A DNA stretch of 64,000 nucleotides from Sphingobium sp. CECT 9361 (GTDB lineage: Bacteria > Pseudomonadota > Alphaproteobacteria > Sphingomonadales > Sphingomonadaceae), in the NCBI RefSeq assembly GCF_918741285.1, contig NZ_CAKKNC010000001.1:434001-498000 (forward strand). The letters run 5' to 3'. Position numbers and translations under genes: made by a program. Position 1 is the first letter of the stretch, and each line of letters begins with the position of its first letter. Shown one piece after another: positions 55,174 through 64,000 of this stretch. The notes beneath the pieces are model-generated. The model was given only the letters and a program-made list of their open reading frames with translations. It was not told the DNA's origin and ran no database searches.

Positions 55174-55842
55174 TCAGCTTAGCTGGAAATGCACCGTCAT
55201 CACCTTTTCCGAAGCGACCGAAACGCCATCGCGAGTCGCGGCGCGGAACCGCCATTTGCGCATCGCCTGAGCGCGGGTGGCTTCCCAGAAGGCATCGGTG
55301 GTGGCGAAGATTTTCTCGATATCGGTCACCCGGCCATCGGCGCCGATAGTGACGCGCACGGTGACTTTCCCTTCCTCCTGCGCGCGCTGCATGGCGGGGG
55401 GATAGTCCGGCTGAAAATCGCGCATGTACCGCGGATCGGGGGAAACGGCGGTGAGCACCGGATTGCGCGGCGAGTCGATAATGCCGGGATCGAACGGTTT
55501 GATGTCGACGGAGTCGAACTTGATTGGCGTGCCGGGATTGTCGATCGCGGGTTTGAAATCGAATGTCGGGTCGGGAACGAACGGGCGGTTATCCGCTTGC
55601 GCCGGCTGGGGCTTGGTGGCTGCCTTTTGCTCCACCACGACTTCGGGCGGGTCCTGAGGCAAAGGGATATTCTTGATGAAAATAGGCGTTGGCAGAATTG
55701 TTTTGATCATCTGCGCAGGGATCAGGAAATATCCACCGACCAATATCGCATGAACGGCAATCGTACCGGCAATGCCGACCCGCGAAGGGGCGGAACCGGT
55801 GTAACCTTGCGCGGCATAGGCGCTTTTACGGGAAAGCAGCAT
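55174..55842 (-). CDS. TonB-family energy transducer
   Basis: 222 residues from ATG at 55842, chosen because GGAGG lies eight bases before it. N-terminal membrane helix at about 25-45, a short Pro-rich periplasmic stretch (VVEQKAATKPQPAQ) and a C-terminal TonB domain (about 130-222: MRDFQPDYPPAMQRAQEEG, VRVTIGADGRV, RAQAMRKWRFRAAT). It couples the proton motive force to outer-membrane TonB-dependent receptors, which sphingomonads use for sugars, aromatics and iron. exbB/exbD are not in the window. Confidence 0.88.
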   Translation of the reverse strand: MLLSRKSAYAAQGYTGSAPSRVGIAGTIAVHAILVGGYFLIPAQMIKTILPTPIFIKNIPLPQDPPEVVVEQKAATKPQPAQADNRPFVPDPTFDFKPAIDNPGTPIKFDSVDIKPFDPGIIDSPRNPVLTAVSPDPRYMRDFQPDYPPAMQRAQEEGKVTVRVTIGADGRVTDIEKIFATTDAFWEATRAQAMRKWRFRAATRDGVSVASEKVMTVHFQLS

Positions 55843-55903
55843 CCTCTCATCCTCCATCCTGTGGATTATCGATCCGACCGCTTTCGGCCTGAACCGCAAT
55901 GCA

Positions 55904-55998
55904 ATGTTACAACATGTCATTTAAGCGGCAAGCGGTTTTATTTTGGCGGTGAGATGCGTGCCGATAGGAGGCTGTACGTACAGATTTGCGCGTACAGA
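55904..55998. promoter_or_regulatory. Palindromes upstream of the tonB gene
   Basis: ATGTT-AC-AACAT (55904-55915) is a perfect inverted repeat 62 bases before the tonB start. Further upstream, TGTACGTACA (55973-55982) is a perfect palindrome, and CGTACAGA occurs twice (55977-55984 and 55991-55998, 14-base period). These are operator-like, but no regulator can be named. Confidence 0.35.
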
Positions 55999-56037
55999 AC
56001 TAATTTTACGTGTCGACTTATTGGCTCTAGTATCGGC

Positions 56038-57372
56038 TCAAACGGCCTGACGCAGCCGTTCGATGGCTTGCGCACGGCCGATCAGCGGCAGCAAAGCGCC
56101 CATGTCCGGCCCATGATCCTGCCCCGTCAGTGCCCGTCGAAGCGGCAGGAACAACGCCTTACCCTTGCGACCGGTGCTGCTTTTGAGGGCATTGGTCAGC
56201 CCGCGCCACAGCGCATCGTCATCGGGCAGTCCCGCCAGGCTGTCTGCCGCTTCCGCCAGAAACGCCCGGTCATCTGCCTCTGCCGCTGGCGGCGCGAACG
56301 GCCCCGTCACGACCGCCCACCAATCGGCAGCTTGCGACAGCGTTTCCAGATTGGGACGAATCGCCAGCCATCCCGCTTCGGTCATACCCGTGGGCAGACG
56401 CGCCGCGACATCGGCAAAATCCAGCAGATGCAGCACCTTCTGGTTCAGCGTCGCCAGTTCGCCTTCGTCGAAGCGCGCCGGTGCACGCCCGAAACGCGCA
56501 AAATCGAATGTCGCGATCAGCGGCGCGGGATCGGCCACTGGCTCAACCGGATCGCTCGTGCCAAGGCGCGCCAGCAGGGCGACCAGCGTAACCGGCTCGA
56601 TCCCCGACTCGCGAAACGCCGATACGCCCAGCGATCCCAACCGCTTGGACAGCTTGCCCTCTGCGCCCGTCAGCAACGCTTCATGCGCAAATGCGGGCGG
56701 CGTCGCGCCCAGTGCCGAAAACATCTGAAGCTGCGTCGCGGTGTTCGACACATGGTCCTCGCCGCGCACGACATGGGTGATGCCCATGTCGATATCGTCG
56801 ATCACCGAGGGCAACATATACAGCCACGACCCGTCTGCCCGCCGGATCACCGGGTCCGACAGCAGCCTGGGATCGAAATGCTGGTCGCCGCGAATAAGGT
56901 CGGTCCACGCAATCGGTACGTCATGATCCAGCTTGAACCGCCAGTGCGGGCGGCGGCCTTCCGCTTCCAGCGCGGCAATCTGCTCCGGCGTCAGCGCCAG
57001 CGCGGTGCGCTCATAGACGGGCGGCAAGCCGCGCCCCAGCAGCACCTTGCGCCGCAGGTCGAGTTCCTCGGACGTTTCGTAGCAGGGATAGACCCGGCCC
57101 GATGCGCGTAACTCTGCGAGCCGCGTTTCGTACAACGCAAACCTGTCCGACTGGCGCTCCACGGCATCGGGGTGCAGCCCGAGCCACGCCAGATCGGCAT
57201 GGATCGACTCGACATATTCCGCCCGTGAGCGTTCCGCATCGGTATCGTCGAGGCGCAGCAGGAAGCGCCCGCCATTCTTCCGCGCCCACATCCAGTTGTG
57301 CAGCGCCGCGCGGATATTGCCGACATGGAGGTGGCCGGTGGGCGACGGCGCGAAACGGGTGGTGATGGTCAT
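56038..57372 (-). CDS. gltX: Glutamyl-tRNA synthetase
   Basis: 444 residues, shorter than the 470-485 usual for GluRS. HIGH-type motif HLHVGN at 14-19 and KMSKS-type motif KLSKR at 240-244 define class I catalysis. The cysteine-rich zinc site of E. coli GluRS is missing; only single cysteines occur. Many alphaproteobacteria carry two GltX copies, one of which also charges tRNA-Gln, and this shorter type could be either. Its start overlaps the nadE stop by four bases. Confidence 0.93.
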   Translation of the reverse strand: MTITTRFAPSPTGHLHVGNIRAALHNWMWARKNGGRFLLRLDDTDAERSRAEYVESIHADLAWLGLHPDAVERQSDRFALYETRLAELRASGRVYPCYETSEELDLRRKVLLGRGLPPVYERTALALTPEQIAALEAEGRRPHWRFKLDHDVPIAWTDLIRGDQHFDPRLLSDPVIRRADGSWLYMLPSVIDDIDMGITHVVRGEDHVSNTATQLQMFSALGATPPAFAHEALLTGAEGKLSKRLGSLGVSAFRESGIEPVTLVALLARLGTSDPVEPVADPAPLIATFDFARFGRAPARFDEGELATLNQKVLHLLDFADVAARLPTGMTEAGWLAIRPNLETLSQAADWWAVVTGPFAPPAAEADDRAFLAEAADSLAGLPDDDALWRGLTNALKSSTGRKGKALFLPLRRALTGQDHGPDMGALLPLIGRAQAIERLRQAV

Positions 57373-59024
57373 AATGTTCGGAACGCATTCGTAATGGGAT
57401 AGCGCCGGTCGCGCCCGAAATTGCGGGTGCCCAGCTTCACGCCGGGGGGTGCCTGACGCCTTTTATATTCCGCGACATAGAGCAGCCGTTCGATCCGCGC
57501 GACCGTATCCCGCTCGAAACCGCGCGCCGTCAGTTGATCGACGGACAATTCCTCCTCGACCAGTCCGTGCAGGATCGGGTCGAGCACTTCATAAGGCGGC
57601 AGGCTGTCGTCATCGCGCTGATTGTCGCGCAGCTCGGCGGTTGGCGGCTTGGTAATCACTCGCTCCGGCATGACGGGGCCGGAGGGGCCAAGGCCCAGCG
57701 ACGGCACAGCGTCGTTCCGCCAGCGCGAAAGATCGAATACCGTCGTCTTGTAGGCGTCCTTCAACACCGAATAACCACCGGCCATATCGCCATAGATGGT
57801 TGCATAGCCGACCGACATCTCGCTCTTGTTGCCGGTCGTCAGCAGCATGGGGCCGAATTTGTTGCTGATCCCCATCAGCGTGACGCCGCGAATGCGCGAC
57901 TGGATGTTCTCCTCCGCCAGATCGCGGTCGCGTCCTTCGAACACGCCCGCCAGCATCGTGTCGAACGCGGCGACCGCCGGCTCGATGGGTATCGAATCGA
58001 GCCGCACACCTAGCAACCGCGCGCATTCGGCGGCATCGTCCAGACTGTCCTGACTGGTGAAGCGCGACGGCATCATCACGCACCACACCCGGTCTGCGCC
58101 CAGTGCATCGACAGCGACCGCCGCCGACAGTGCGCTGTCGATCCCGCCCGACAGGCCCAGCACGACGCCGGGAAAGCGGTTGCGGTTCACATAATCGCGC
58201 AGGCCCAGCACCATCGCGTTATACGTGTCCTCAGGATGCGGATCGAGCGCATGGATATCCCCCGGCGCGCAATGCCATGTGCCATCGCGCTTTTCCCAAT
58301 GGGTGATCAGCAACGCTTCTTCCCAATCGGGCATCTGGTGCAGCGTCGTCAGGTCCGCGCCCATGACGAAGGAGGCTCCGTCGAACACCAGTTCGTCCTG
58401 CCCGCCGACGCGATTGAGATAGGCTATGGGTAATCCGGTTTCCTGCACCCGCGCCGCGCACACCTGATGCAGGCGGCGGTCGTCCTTGCCGATTTCATAG
58501 GGGCTGCCATTGGGGGTAATCAGAATTTCCGCGCCCTGCGCCTTCAGATGCGCGGTCACGAACGGGAACCACACATCTTCGCAGATCGGCAGGCCCAGCT
58601 TTACGCCGCGAAACTCGACAGGCTCGGGCAGGGGGCCGGGGGCGAACAGGCGCTTCTCGTCGAACGTGCCGTAATTGGGCAGCTCGCGCTTTTGCCGAAT
58701 GGCGGTGATCTCGCCGCCATCCAGCATCGCGACGACATTGAACAATACGCCATGCGCTGCCACCACTGTGCCGACCAGCATTGCAGGCCCGCCATCCGCC
58801 GTCGCCTTGGCCAACCGCTGCAACTCGATCCCCGCGCGCTCCACCAGCGCAGGCTTCAGCACCAGATCTTCGGGCGGATAGCCGATCAGTTGCAGTTCAG
58901 GATACACGATAAGGTCCGCACCCTTCGCGCGGTCGCGCCATTCCAGCATGGCGTCGGCATTGGCGACGAGGTCGCCGACGGACTGGGTAAGCTGGGCGAG
59001 GGCAATCGTAAGCGTGTTCGTCAT
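57369..59024 (-). CDS. nadE: Glutamine-dependent NAD+ synthase
   Basis: 551 residues from ATG at 59024 (MTNTLTIALAQL); an upstream ATG at 59042 is less likely. N-terminal nitrilase-type amidase domain with catalytic triad Glu43 (VYPELQLIG), Lys112 (QKRELPNYG) and Cys148 (PICEDVW), which makes ammonia from glutamine. C-terminal synthetase domain with PP-loop SGGIDS at 292-297. Final step of NAD synthesis. Co-transcribed with gltX. Confidence 0.95.
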   Translation of the reverse strand: MTNTLTIALAQLTQSVGDLVANADAMLEWRDRAKGADLIVYPELQLIGYPPEDLVLKPALVERAGIELQRLAKATADGGPAMLVGTVVAAHGVLFNVVAMLDGGEITAIRQKRELPNYGTFDEKRLFAPGPLPEPVEFRGVKLGLPICEDVWFPFVTAHLKAQGAEILITPNGSPYEIGKDDRRLHQVCAARVQETGLPIAYLNRVGGQDELVFDGASFVMGADLTTLHQMPDWEEALLITHWEKRDGTWHCAPGDIHALDPHPEDTYNAMVLGLRDYVNRNRFPGVVLGLSGGIDSALSAAVAVDALGADRVWCVMMPSRFTSQDSLDDAAECARLLGVRLDSIPIEPAVAAFDTMLAGVFEGRDRDLAEENIQSRIRGVTLMGISNKFGPMLLTTGNKSEMSVGYATIYGDMAGGYSVLKDAYKTTVFDLSRWRNDAVPSLGLGPSGPVMPERVITKPPTAELRDNQRDDDSLPPYEVLDPILHGLVEEELSVDQLTARGFERDTVARIERLLYVAEYKRRQAPPGVKLGTRNFGRDRRYPITNAFRTL

Positions 59025-59142
59025 GGCGCGCCCGTAGAGCATTTTGGCGTAACGCGCAAAAGCGCCTTTCCTACCGGACCCCTCCTCGCTAAAGGGGCGC
59101 CGAGCAAGCGCGTCACAGAAACGTCACGGGGTTCCTACGGCC

Positions 59143-60078
59143 ATGAAATTGATGACGGGTAATTCCAATCTGCCTTTGGCGCGCGCCATTGCAGACTATG
59201 TTGAAATCCCGCTGACCAACGCAAGCGTCCGTCGCTTTGCCGATGAAGAAGTTTTCGTGGAAATCCATGAGAATGTTCGCGGCGAAGACGTGTTCGTGAT
59301 TCAGTCGACCAGCTATCCGGCGAACGACAATCTGATGGAGCTGCTGATCTGCATCGACGCGCTGAAACGCGCATCGGCCAAGCGAATCACAGCGGTCCTT
59401 CCCTATTTCGGATATGCCCGCCAGGACCGCAAACCCGGTCCGCGCACGCCGATCTCGGCCAAGCTGGTTGCGAACCTCATCACCGTGGCAGGCGCCAATC
59501 GCGTCCTCTCGGTCGACTTGCACGCAGGCCAGATTCAGGGCTTTTTCGATATTCCGACGGACAATCTGTTCGGCGCGCCGGTCATGTCGGCCGATATTCA
59601 GGCGCGGTTCGGCGACCGCAACATCATGGTCGTGTCCCCGGACGTGGGCGGCGTGGTCCGCGCACGTGCGCTGGCCAAGCGATTGGACAACGCACCCCTC
59701 GCCATCGTCGACAAGCGCCGTGAGCGTGCAGGCGAATCCGAAGTGATGAACATCATCGGCGATGTGAAGGGCCGCTTCTGCGTCCTCGTCGACGACATCG
59801 TCGATTCGGGCGGCACGCTCTGCAACGCTGCTGCGGCGCTGCTCGAAGCAGGGGCGGAAGACGTGGTGGCTTATGTTACCCACGGCGTGTTGTCCGGCGG
59901 CGCCGTTGCCCGCGTCAATGCGTCGAGCCTCAAGGAACTGGTGATTACCGATTCGATCATGGGCACCGAAGGCGTCCAGACATCGGGCCGCATCCGCCAG
60001 TTGCCGATTGCGCCGCTCTTGGGCGAAGCGATCAAGCGTATCGCGGACGAAAGCTCCGTTTCCAGCCTGTTCGACTAA
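59143..60078 (+). CDS. prs: Ribose-phosphate pyrophosphokinase
   Basis: 311 residues, full-length class I PRPP synthase. N-terminal half contains [18 protein letters not shown] and [11 protein letters not shown] (ATP contacts); [13 protein letters not shown] follows; the PRPP-binding loop [13 protein letters not shown] is near 217-229 and a flexible loop (KRRERAG) precedes it. Makes PRPP from ribose-5-phosphate and ATP for nucleotides, His, Trp and NAD. nadE is divergent 118 bases away, so PRPP-dependent NAD synthesis genes are neighbours. Confidence 0.97.
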   Translation: MKLMTGNSNLPLARAIADYVEIPLTNASVRRFADEEVFVEIHENVRGEDVFVIQSTSYPANDNLMELLICIDALKRASAKRITAVLPYFGYARQDRKPGPRTPISAKLVANLITVAGANRVLSVDLHAGQIQGFFDIPTDNLFGAPVMSADIQARFGDRNIMVVSPDVGGVVRARALAKRLDNAPLAIVDKRRERAGESEVMNIIGDVKGRFCVLVDDIVDSGGTLCNAAAALLEAGAEDVVAYVTHGVLSGGAVARVNASSLKELVITDSIMGTEGVQTSGRIRQLPIAPLLGEAIKRIADESSVSSLFD

Positions 60079-60100
60079 GCGTCAGCCGTCAGTCGCTTGT

Positions 60101-60334
60101 TTACGGTCTGAGCAGGACCAGCGGCAGCGCCAGAACCATCGCAAGGCAGGCCATGATGCGCGGCTTGGCCGTAATGCCGAAAGGCGCATCGGCCCAGAAG
60201 GCGGGGCAAGTCAGAAACGCTGCGAACAGCAAGCCATTCGCGATTTCATAAGCATGACTAAAGGGCATGTCCTGCCGCAAGGCCAACCCGCCCAGCAGCG
60301 CCGCTGCACTGATGATCCATCCGATGAGTGCCAT
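60101..60334 (-). CDS. Small uncharacterised membrane protein
   Basis: 77 residues with three hydrophobic segments: 4-18, about 30-48 and 59-75. It has no cysteine cluster or catalytic motif. It is convergent with prs and divergent from the histidinol-phosphatase gene. The frame is plausible for a real gene because codon choice is GC-rich at third positions and no other gene covers the space, but function is unknown and the call is tentative. Confidence 0.5.
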   Translation of the reverse strand: MALIGWIISAAALLGGLALRQDMPFSHAYEIANGLLFAAFLTCPAFWADAPFGITAKPRIMACLAMVLALPLVLLRP

Positions 60335-60436
60335 ATGCCCGTCCCTTCCAACGCGTAAGAACGGTATGGCGCGTCACAAGCTTAGGGATCGCGCAACTGT
60401 CTTGCTATCCTTGGCCCGGCGCGCGAAGGAGCAGGG

Positions 60437-61222
60437 ATGACCACACGCGACGATCTTACCCTCGCTCACCGTCTGGCCGATGCGGCTGGCGAAGCGATCC
60501 GGCCCTTTTTCCGGGCGCGCTACGACACGGAGTTCAAGGCGGACAAGTCGCCCGTTACGGAGGCCGACCGCGCCGCCGAAGCCGCGATCCGGTCGATCCT
60601 GGAAAAAGAGCGCCCGAACGATGGCATCATCGGTGAGGAATATGGCGCAACGCGCGAAAATGCCGAGCGCATCTGGATTCTCGATCCCATCGACGGGACG
60701 AAGAGCTTCATCGCCGGGCGCCCGATCTTCGGAACGCTGATCGCACTGACGCAAGCGGGATGGCCCACCATCGGCATCATCGACCAGCCCATCGCCAAGG
60801 AACGCTGGGCGGGCATGATCGGTCAGCCGACGACCTTCAACGGGAAGCCCGTGACCACACGGACCTGCCGCAGTCTGGACGAAGCGATCCTTGCGACAAC
60901 GGGTCCGCAATATTTCTCCGGCTGCACAGGGGAGCATTTCGCCGTGCTGGCGGGGCAATGTCGGGACACCGTGTGGGGCGGCGACTGCTATAACTACGGA
61001 CTGGTCGCCTCCGGCCATGTCGATATCGTCGTTGAGGCCGGGTTAAAGCTGCATGACATTGCCGCGCTTGTTCCGGTGGTCGAGGGCGCTGGCGGGCGCA
61101 TGTGCGACTGGGCAGGCGAGCCCATCGATTCGGATGGCGACGGACGTGTCATCGCAGTCGGCGATGCGGCACGAGTGGACGATGTGCTGGAAGCGCTGGC
61201 GCACGGACACGCCGACCACTGA
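60437..61222 (+). CDS. hisN: Histidinol-phosphatase, inositol monophosphatase type
   Basis: 261 residues. IMPase-family metal sites are complete: GEEYG at 66-70, ILDPIDGTKSF with DPIDGTKS at 83-90, and WGGDCYNYG near 175. The form GEEYG and WGGDCY is typical of HisN, the histidinol-phosphatase of bacteria lacking HisB phosphatase; inositol monophosphatase activity is also possible. AGGAGCAGGG precedes the ATG. Convergent with the AsmA gene, three bases away. Confidence 0.88.
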   Translation: MTTRDDLTLAHRLADAAGEAIRPFFRARYDTEFKADKSPVTEADRAAEAAIRSILEKERPNDGIIGEEYGATRENAERIWILDPIDGTKSFIAGRPIFGTLIALTQAGWPTIGIIDQPIAKERWAGMIGQPTTFNGKPVTTRTCRSLDEAILATTGPQYFSGCTGEHFAVLAGQCRDTVWGGDCYNYGLVASGHVDIVVEAGLKLHDIAALVPVVEGAGGRMCDWAGEPIDSDGDGRVIAVGDAARVDDVLEALAHGHADH

Positions 61223-61225
61223 CGC

Positions 61226-63388
61226 TCAGAAGATACCTAGAAACTTCTTCTTCTGATCCTTGCGCTCGCCGCGATTCGACGTGCCGTCTTCCGATTTGGC
61301 CGTGGTGCCACGCCCCACATCATCGCGCTGTTCGCCCTTGGTCGTGCGCTGCGACAGGGCATTGGCACCAGCAAGGACCGGGCCACAAGCGGTGCTTTTG
61401 GCGTCTCCCACATCGACAAATGCCAGCAGCCCGGCGACGGGCGTGCCGATCAGGCTAAGCCCCAATCCTACACCTGCGCGGCTCAGCAATTCGGGACTGA
61501 TCGCGGCGTAGGACGGCTTGGCGAAATAGCCGCCAATGCCCACAGGCGACTGGCCCGCAAACAGGCTGAATTTCTTGCTGTCCGCGCGGAAGGCGAGATC
61601 GATATTCTCGTTCCGGAAACTGAAACCGCCGCGCCCGGTCATCACATTCTTGCGCGTGTCGATCAGTATGGGATCGGCTGCGGCAACGCCTTTCCTGACG
61701 GTAAAAGCGATCAGCCCGCAATTGATCTGCACGGGTTCCTTCAGCTTATCCTCGAACATCTTCTGCGCGAACGTGCCGATATCGAGTTCCGACAATTGGA
61801 TGTTGCGCGCCCACATCGCACCGGCGGGCAGAATGACTGCGATGCGTCCATCGGCATTGGCCAGCGACTCGTGCACCGAATCGCCTGCGCCGGTCAGCAG
61901 CAAGCGGCCTTTGATCGTGCCGGTGGTCCCCGATTCCTCCACGCCCCAGCCGCCCAGCAGTTTCCCCATAGGCGTCGGCGACAGGCGAATATCGTAAGTC
62001 GTCTTAACCGGCGTACCGCGCGCATTGATGGTGATGTCGGACGACACGAAGCCGCCCGCCATATCGAAGTTCAGCGGGGATAGCGCCAGCAAGCTCTTGT
62101 CGAGCTTGACCGTCAGGTCGATGTTCCGCAGCGGCAAATTGTCGCCCCGGACCCTGCGGATCTTATACACCACGTCAGCGTCGAACGCGCGGATGGATTC
62201 GATCTTCAGCGACGCATCGGGCAGGAGACGCGGCCGACCCGCCACGGTTTCGACCATCCCGTCGGCGCCCTTCGCCTCCAGCTTTGCCGGATCGTAGCCC
62301 ATGAACGGGGCCACATCGATCATGTGGAGAACGTCAGTCGCTATATTGGCCTTTATATATAGTCGTCCTTTGGGCAGCGAGACCGTCATCCGCCCTGCCA
62401 GATCGCTATCGCCAAAGCGTCCCTTGATTCGCGTGAAGCGCCATTCCTCGCCTGCCTTGGTAAGGTCGGACGTAAAGCGGAAGCGCCGCGTATCGGGCAG
62501 CGTGGCGCCCAGAAATTCGAACAGGATCGCAGCATTGGGTCCGGTGGTCAGTAACTTGAGATCGGACCCCTCCAGCTCGGTCAGCCCCGGCAAAGTGCCG
62601 ACGACGTTCAGCCTGGTGTCGCCTGCCGCCGCATCGATCACCAATTGATTGCGCCCGCCGACCACGGTTTCATTGGGGGACAGCATCCCGCCGCGCATGG
62701 TGAAAGGCTTACCGCGCATCGTGCCGTCGCCAGTAAAGCGCACGTCCTGCGCAAAGCGCGTGTCGCGCGCCTGCACCGTATCGAAGGCCAGATCGGCGGA
62801 AAAGAACATCTGCGGATCGCGATAGCGCAACGCCGTCCCTGCGATCATAGCCCGCTCGATGACCGGCAGTTCCAGGGGCTTACCCGGCTTGTCAGGATCG
62901 CCCATCGTCCATGTGTTGGTCTTGTGCGCGCGGTCCCATTCGAAATCCGCGTCACCCTTTTGCAGAAGGAGCGACACGACCCGGCGCTTGTCCCCGAAGA
63001 TCAGGCTGAGTGGCTGTATCCGCGCGTCGATCCGGTCGGCGCGGAACAGATGCGGCTTGCTCGCCCAGGCCGGATTGGAAATGCTGAAATCGTCGGCCAG
63101 AAACTTGATGCGAATCGGCGCGAAATAAAGCTGGAAATCGCCCCCGACCTTTACGTCCCGCTGCAGCGAGGAGGACAGGATGCTCTGGAACGGGCTTTTC
63201 AGGAACCGCCCCTTGGTGATGAACAGAATGAGCCAGACCGCGAACAGCGCGAACACGATCCACAGGACGATCCGCGCCGCCAGAGGCAGCCGCCGCCAGC
63301 GTTCCCGCGTGGCACGGGCGTGGTAACCCATATTGCGGCTTCCCGTCATGGGCTGGGCAGGGGGTGCGGAATCGGGCATGGCGGTCAT
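61226..63388 (-). CDS. AsmA-family envelope protein
   Basis: 720 residues, one N-terminal transmembrane helix near 38-58 and a long beta-rich periplasmic region. Family segments are FLADDFSISNPAWASKPHLF near 100, the RADRIDARIQPLSL stretch and a C-terminal DIDLGTF-like element (LSELDIGTFAQKMFEDKL near 530). AsmA-like proteins resemble bridge-type lipid transfer proteins that span the periplasm. The last 60 residues are polar and low-complexity (QRTTKGEQRDD, KSEDGTSNRGERKDQKKK). Confidence 0.88.
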   Translation of the reverse strand: MTAMPDSAPPAQPMTGSRNMGYHARATRERWRRLPLAARIVLWIVFALFAVWLILFITKGRFLKSPFQSILSSSLQRDVKVGGDFQLYFAPIRIKFLADDFSISNPAWASKPHLFRADRIDARIQPLSLIFGDKRRVVSLLLQKGDADFEWDRAHKTNTWTMGDPDKPGKPLELPVIERAMIAGTALRYRDPQMFFSADLAFDTVQARDTRFAQDVRFTGDGTMRGKPFTMRGGMLSPNETVVGGRNQLVIDAAAGDTRLNVVGTLPGLTELEGSDLKLLTTGPNAAILFEFLGATLPDTRRFRFTSDLTKAGEEWRFTRIKGRFGDSDLAGRMTVSLPKGRLYIKANIATDVLHMIDVAPFMGYDPAKLEAKGADGMVETVAGRPRLLPDASLKIESIRAFDADVVYKIRRVRGDNLPLRNIDLTVKLDKSLLALSPLNFDMAGGFVSSDITINARGTPVKTTYDIRLSPTPMGKLLGGWGVEESGTTGTIKGRLLLTGAGDSVHESLANADGRIAVILPAGAMWARNIQLSELDIGTFAQKMFEDKLKEPVQINCGLIAFTVRKGVAAADPILIDTRKNVMTGRGGFSFRNENIDLAFRADSKKFSLFAGQSPVGIGGYFAKPSYAAISPELLSRAGVGLGLSLIGTPVAGLLAFVDVGDAKSTACGPVLAGANALSQRTTKGEQRDDVGRGTTAKSEDGTSNRGERKDQKKKFLGIF

Positions 63389-63432
63389 AACGCATAGGCA
63401 AGGGATTCGGTCCAGCCTTGCGTTTGCGCGGC

Positions 63433-63479
63433 TTCCCGCATATAGGCGCGCGTTCCCACGGGCCTCGTGCCTGCGGGAA
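63433..63479 (+). promoter_or_regulatory. Structured leader upstream of rpmI
   Basis: TTCCCGCA (63433-63440) and TGCGGGAA (63472-63479) are a perfect 8-bp inverted repeat, with an inner CACG/CGTG stem in the loop. It lies 68 bases before rpmI, where L20 autoregulation acts in other bacteria, but it matches no known leader consensus. Confidence 0.35.
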
Positions 63480-63546
63480 TTGATGGGACGGACCGGCCAG
63501 TAGGGCTGCCGCGTCAGTCCATAATCGTCAAATCAAGGAGACGAAA

Positions 63547-63750
63547 ATGCCCAAGCTCAAGACGAAGAGCGGTGTGAAGAAGCGCTTCAAGTTCACCGCC
63601 ACCGGTAAGGTCAAGCACGGCTTTGCCGGCAAGCGCCACCGTTTGATCTCGCATAACGCGAAATATATCCGCCAGAACCGTGGCACTTCCGTGCTGTCCG
63701 AGGCCGACGTCGCGCACGTCCGCCTCTGGGCACCCTACGGCCTGAAGTAA
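63547..63750 (+). CDS. rpmI: 50S ribosomal protein L35
   Basis: 67 residues, basic, with the bL35 signature [20 protein letters not shown] at the start and a lysine/arginine-rich middle. AAGGAGACGA precedes the ATG. Directly followed (13 bases) by rplT. infC, which usually precedes rpmI, is not adjacent; the 158 bases upstream hold only a short structured leader. Confidence 0.97.
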   Translation: MPKLKTKSGVKKRFKFTATGKVKHGFAGKRHRLISHNAKYIRQNRGTSVLSEADVAHVRLWAPYGLK

Positions 63751-63763
63751 GGAGTAGAGGACT

Positions 63764-64000
63764 ATGGCACGCGTAAAACGGGGTGTAACCACCCGCGCAA
63801 AGCATAAGCGGATTCTGGAACAGGCGAAGGGCTATTATGGCCGTCGCAAGAATACGATCCGTATCGCCCGTCAGGCCGTCGAAAAGGCAGGCCAGTACGC
63901 TTACCGCGATCGCAAGGTAAAGAAGCGCAGCTTCCGCGCCCTGTGGATTCAGCGCATCAACGCCGCCGTGCGTATGGAAGGCCTGACCTATGGCCAGTTC
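63764..64000 (+). CDS. rplT: 50S ribosomal protein L20, N-terminal part (cut by window edge)
   Basis: 79 residues visible: [20 protein letters not shown], then the basic [16 protein letters not shown] segment and [20 protein letters not shown], unmistakable for bL20, an early rRNA-binding assembly protein. GGAG lies nine bases before the ATG. The C-terminal domain that can repress its own operon is outside the window. Confidence 0.97.
   Translation, partial: MARVKRGVTTRAKHKRILEQAKGYYGRRKNTIRIARQAVEKAGQYAYRDRKVKKRSFRALWIQRINAAVRMEGLTYGQF

Noticed and set aside
55904..55915. Zur box before tonB
   Set aside because: Half sites look similar to ATGTT...AACAT but the spacing is 2 instead of 7 bases.
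1..64000. tRNA or rRNA genes, CRISPR arrays, insertion sequences, prophage
   Set aside because: Intergenic gaps were read for cloverleaf-like stems, repeats and transposase remnants; nothing convincing was found.

Overview
The window is a high-GC, gene-dense piece of bacterial chromosome, very probably from an alphaproteobacterium of the order Sphingomonadales (inference from gene content: DciA/DUF721 next to DsbA-like proteins and a large smc, COQ9, phasin-like protein, DUF3297, a type I mutM/Mla-like lipid transporter with STAS-fused permease, ribB with a dead RibA half). It looks like core chromosome: no insertion sequences, prophage genes, CRISPR arrays, tRNA or rRNA genes were found, and almost all genes are intact. 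The first gene (mutY) and the last (rplT) are cut by the window edges.

Layout. 1-5.9 kb: mutY (partial, minus), then dciA-like, two thioredoxin-fold exported proteins and smc on the plus strand. 5.9-13.4 kb: phasin-like, ubiA, rsmE, gshA, an ICMT/PEMT-type membrane methyltransferase, zntB, DUF1345 and a miniature PAS-chemoreceptor. 13.5-17.8 kb: argG, a manganese exporter of the GDT1/UPF0016 family preceded by a yybP-ykoY Mn2+ riboswitch, and divergently a catalase followed by a Fur/Zur-type regulator. 17.8-23.7 kb: dxs, DUF3297, two tandem exported CHAP-domain proteins, recF, a VOC protein and an exported peroxiredoxin, closed by a REP-like inverted-repeat doublet.

23.8-29.6 kb is the most distinctive region: a minus-strand cluster of an RTX protein carrying an intact glycoside hydrolase family 12 (endoglucanase/xyloglucanase) domain between two copies of an RTX module, followed by a PrtD-type type I secretion ATPase and its HlyD-type adaptor, with a strong RNA hairpin between substrate and transporter genes. 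This looks like a dedicated export system for a plant-polysaccharide-degrading enzyme.

29.8-43.7 kb: threonine aldolase, EamA exporter, an SDR, pepN, a four-gene Mla/Mce-type lipid transporter (permease, ATPase, MCE protein, lipoprotein), a HAD phosphatase, a cystathionine gamma-synthase-family enzyme and the lgt-midA-pgeF operon. 43.7-51 kb: acyl-CoA synthetase, ssb, feoAB with a Fur-box-like site, coq9, another EamA exporter and an Old Yellow Enzyme. 51-55 kb: a riboflavin operon (ribD-ribE-ribB-ribH order of transcription) whose RibB carries an N-terminal helix-turn-helix and a catalytically dead GTP cyclohydrolase II half. 55-64 kb: a plus-strand structured RNA candidate with a textbook terminator, tonB, gltX-nadE, prs, hisN, an AsmA protein, and the start of rpmI-rplT.

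Themes: envelope biogenesis (lgt, Mla, AsmA, CHAP, TonB), metal and oxidative-stress handling (GDT1 with riboswitch, catalase, Fur-family regulator, FeoAB, ZntB, peroxiredoxin), cofactor synthesis (ubiA, coq9, dxs, rib, nadE, gshA) and one secreted carbohydrate-active enzyme.
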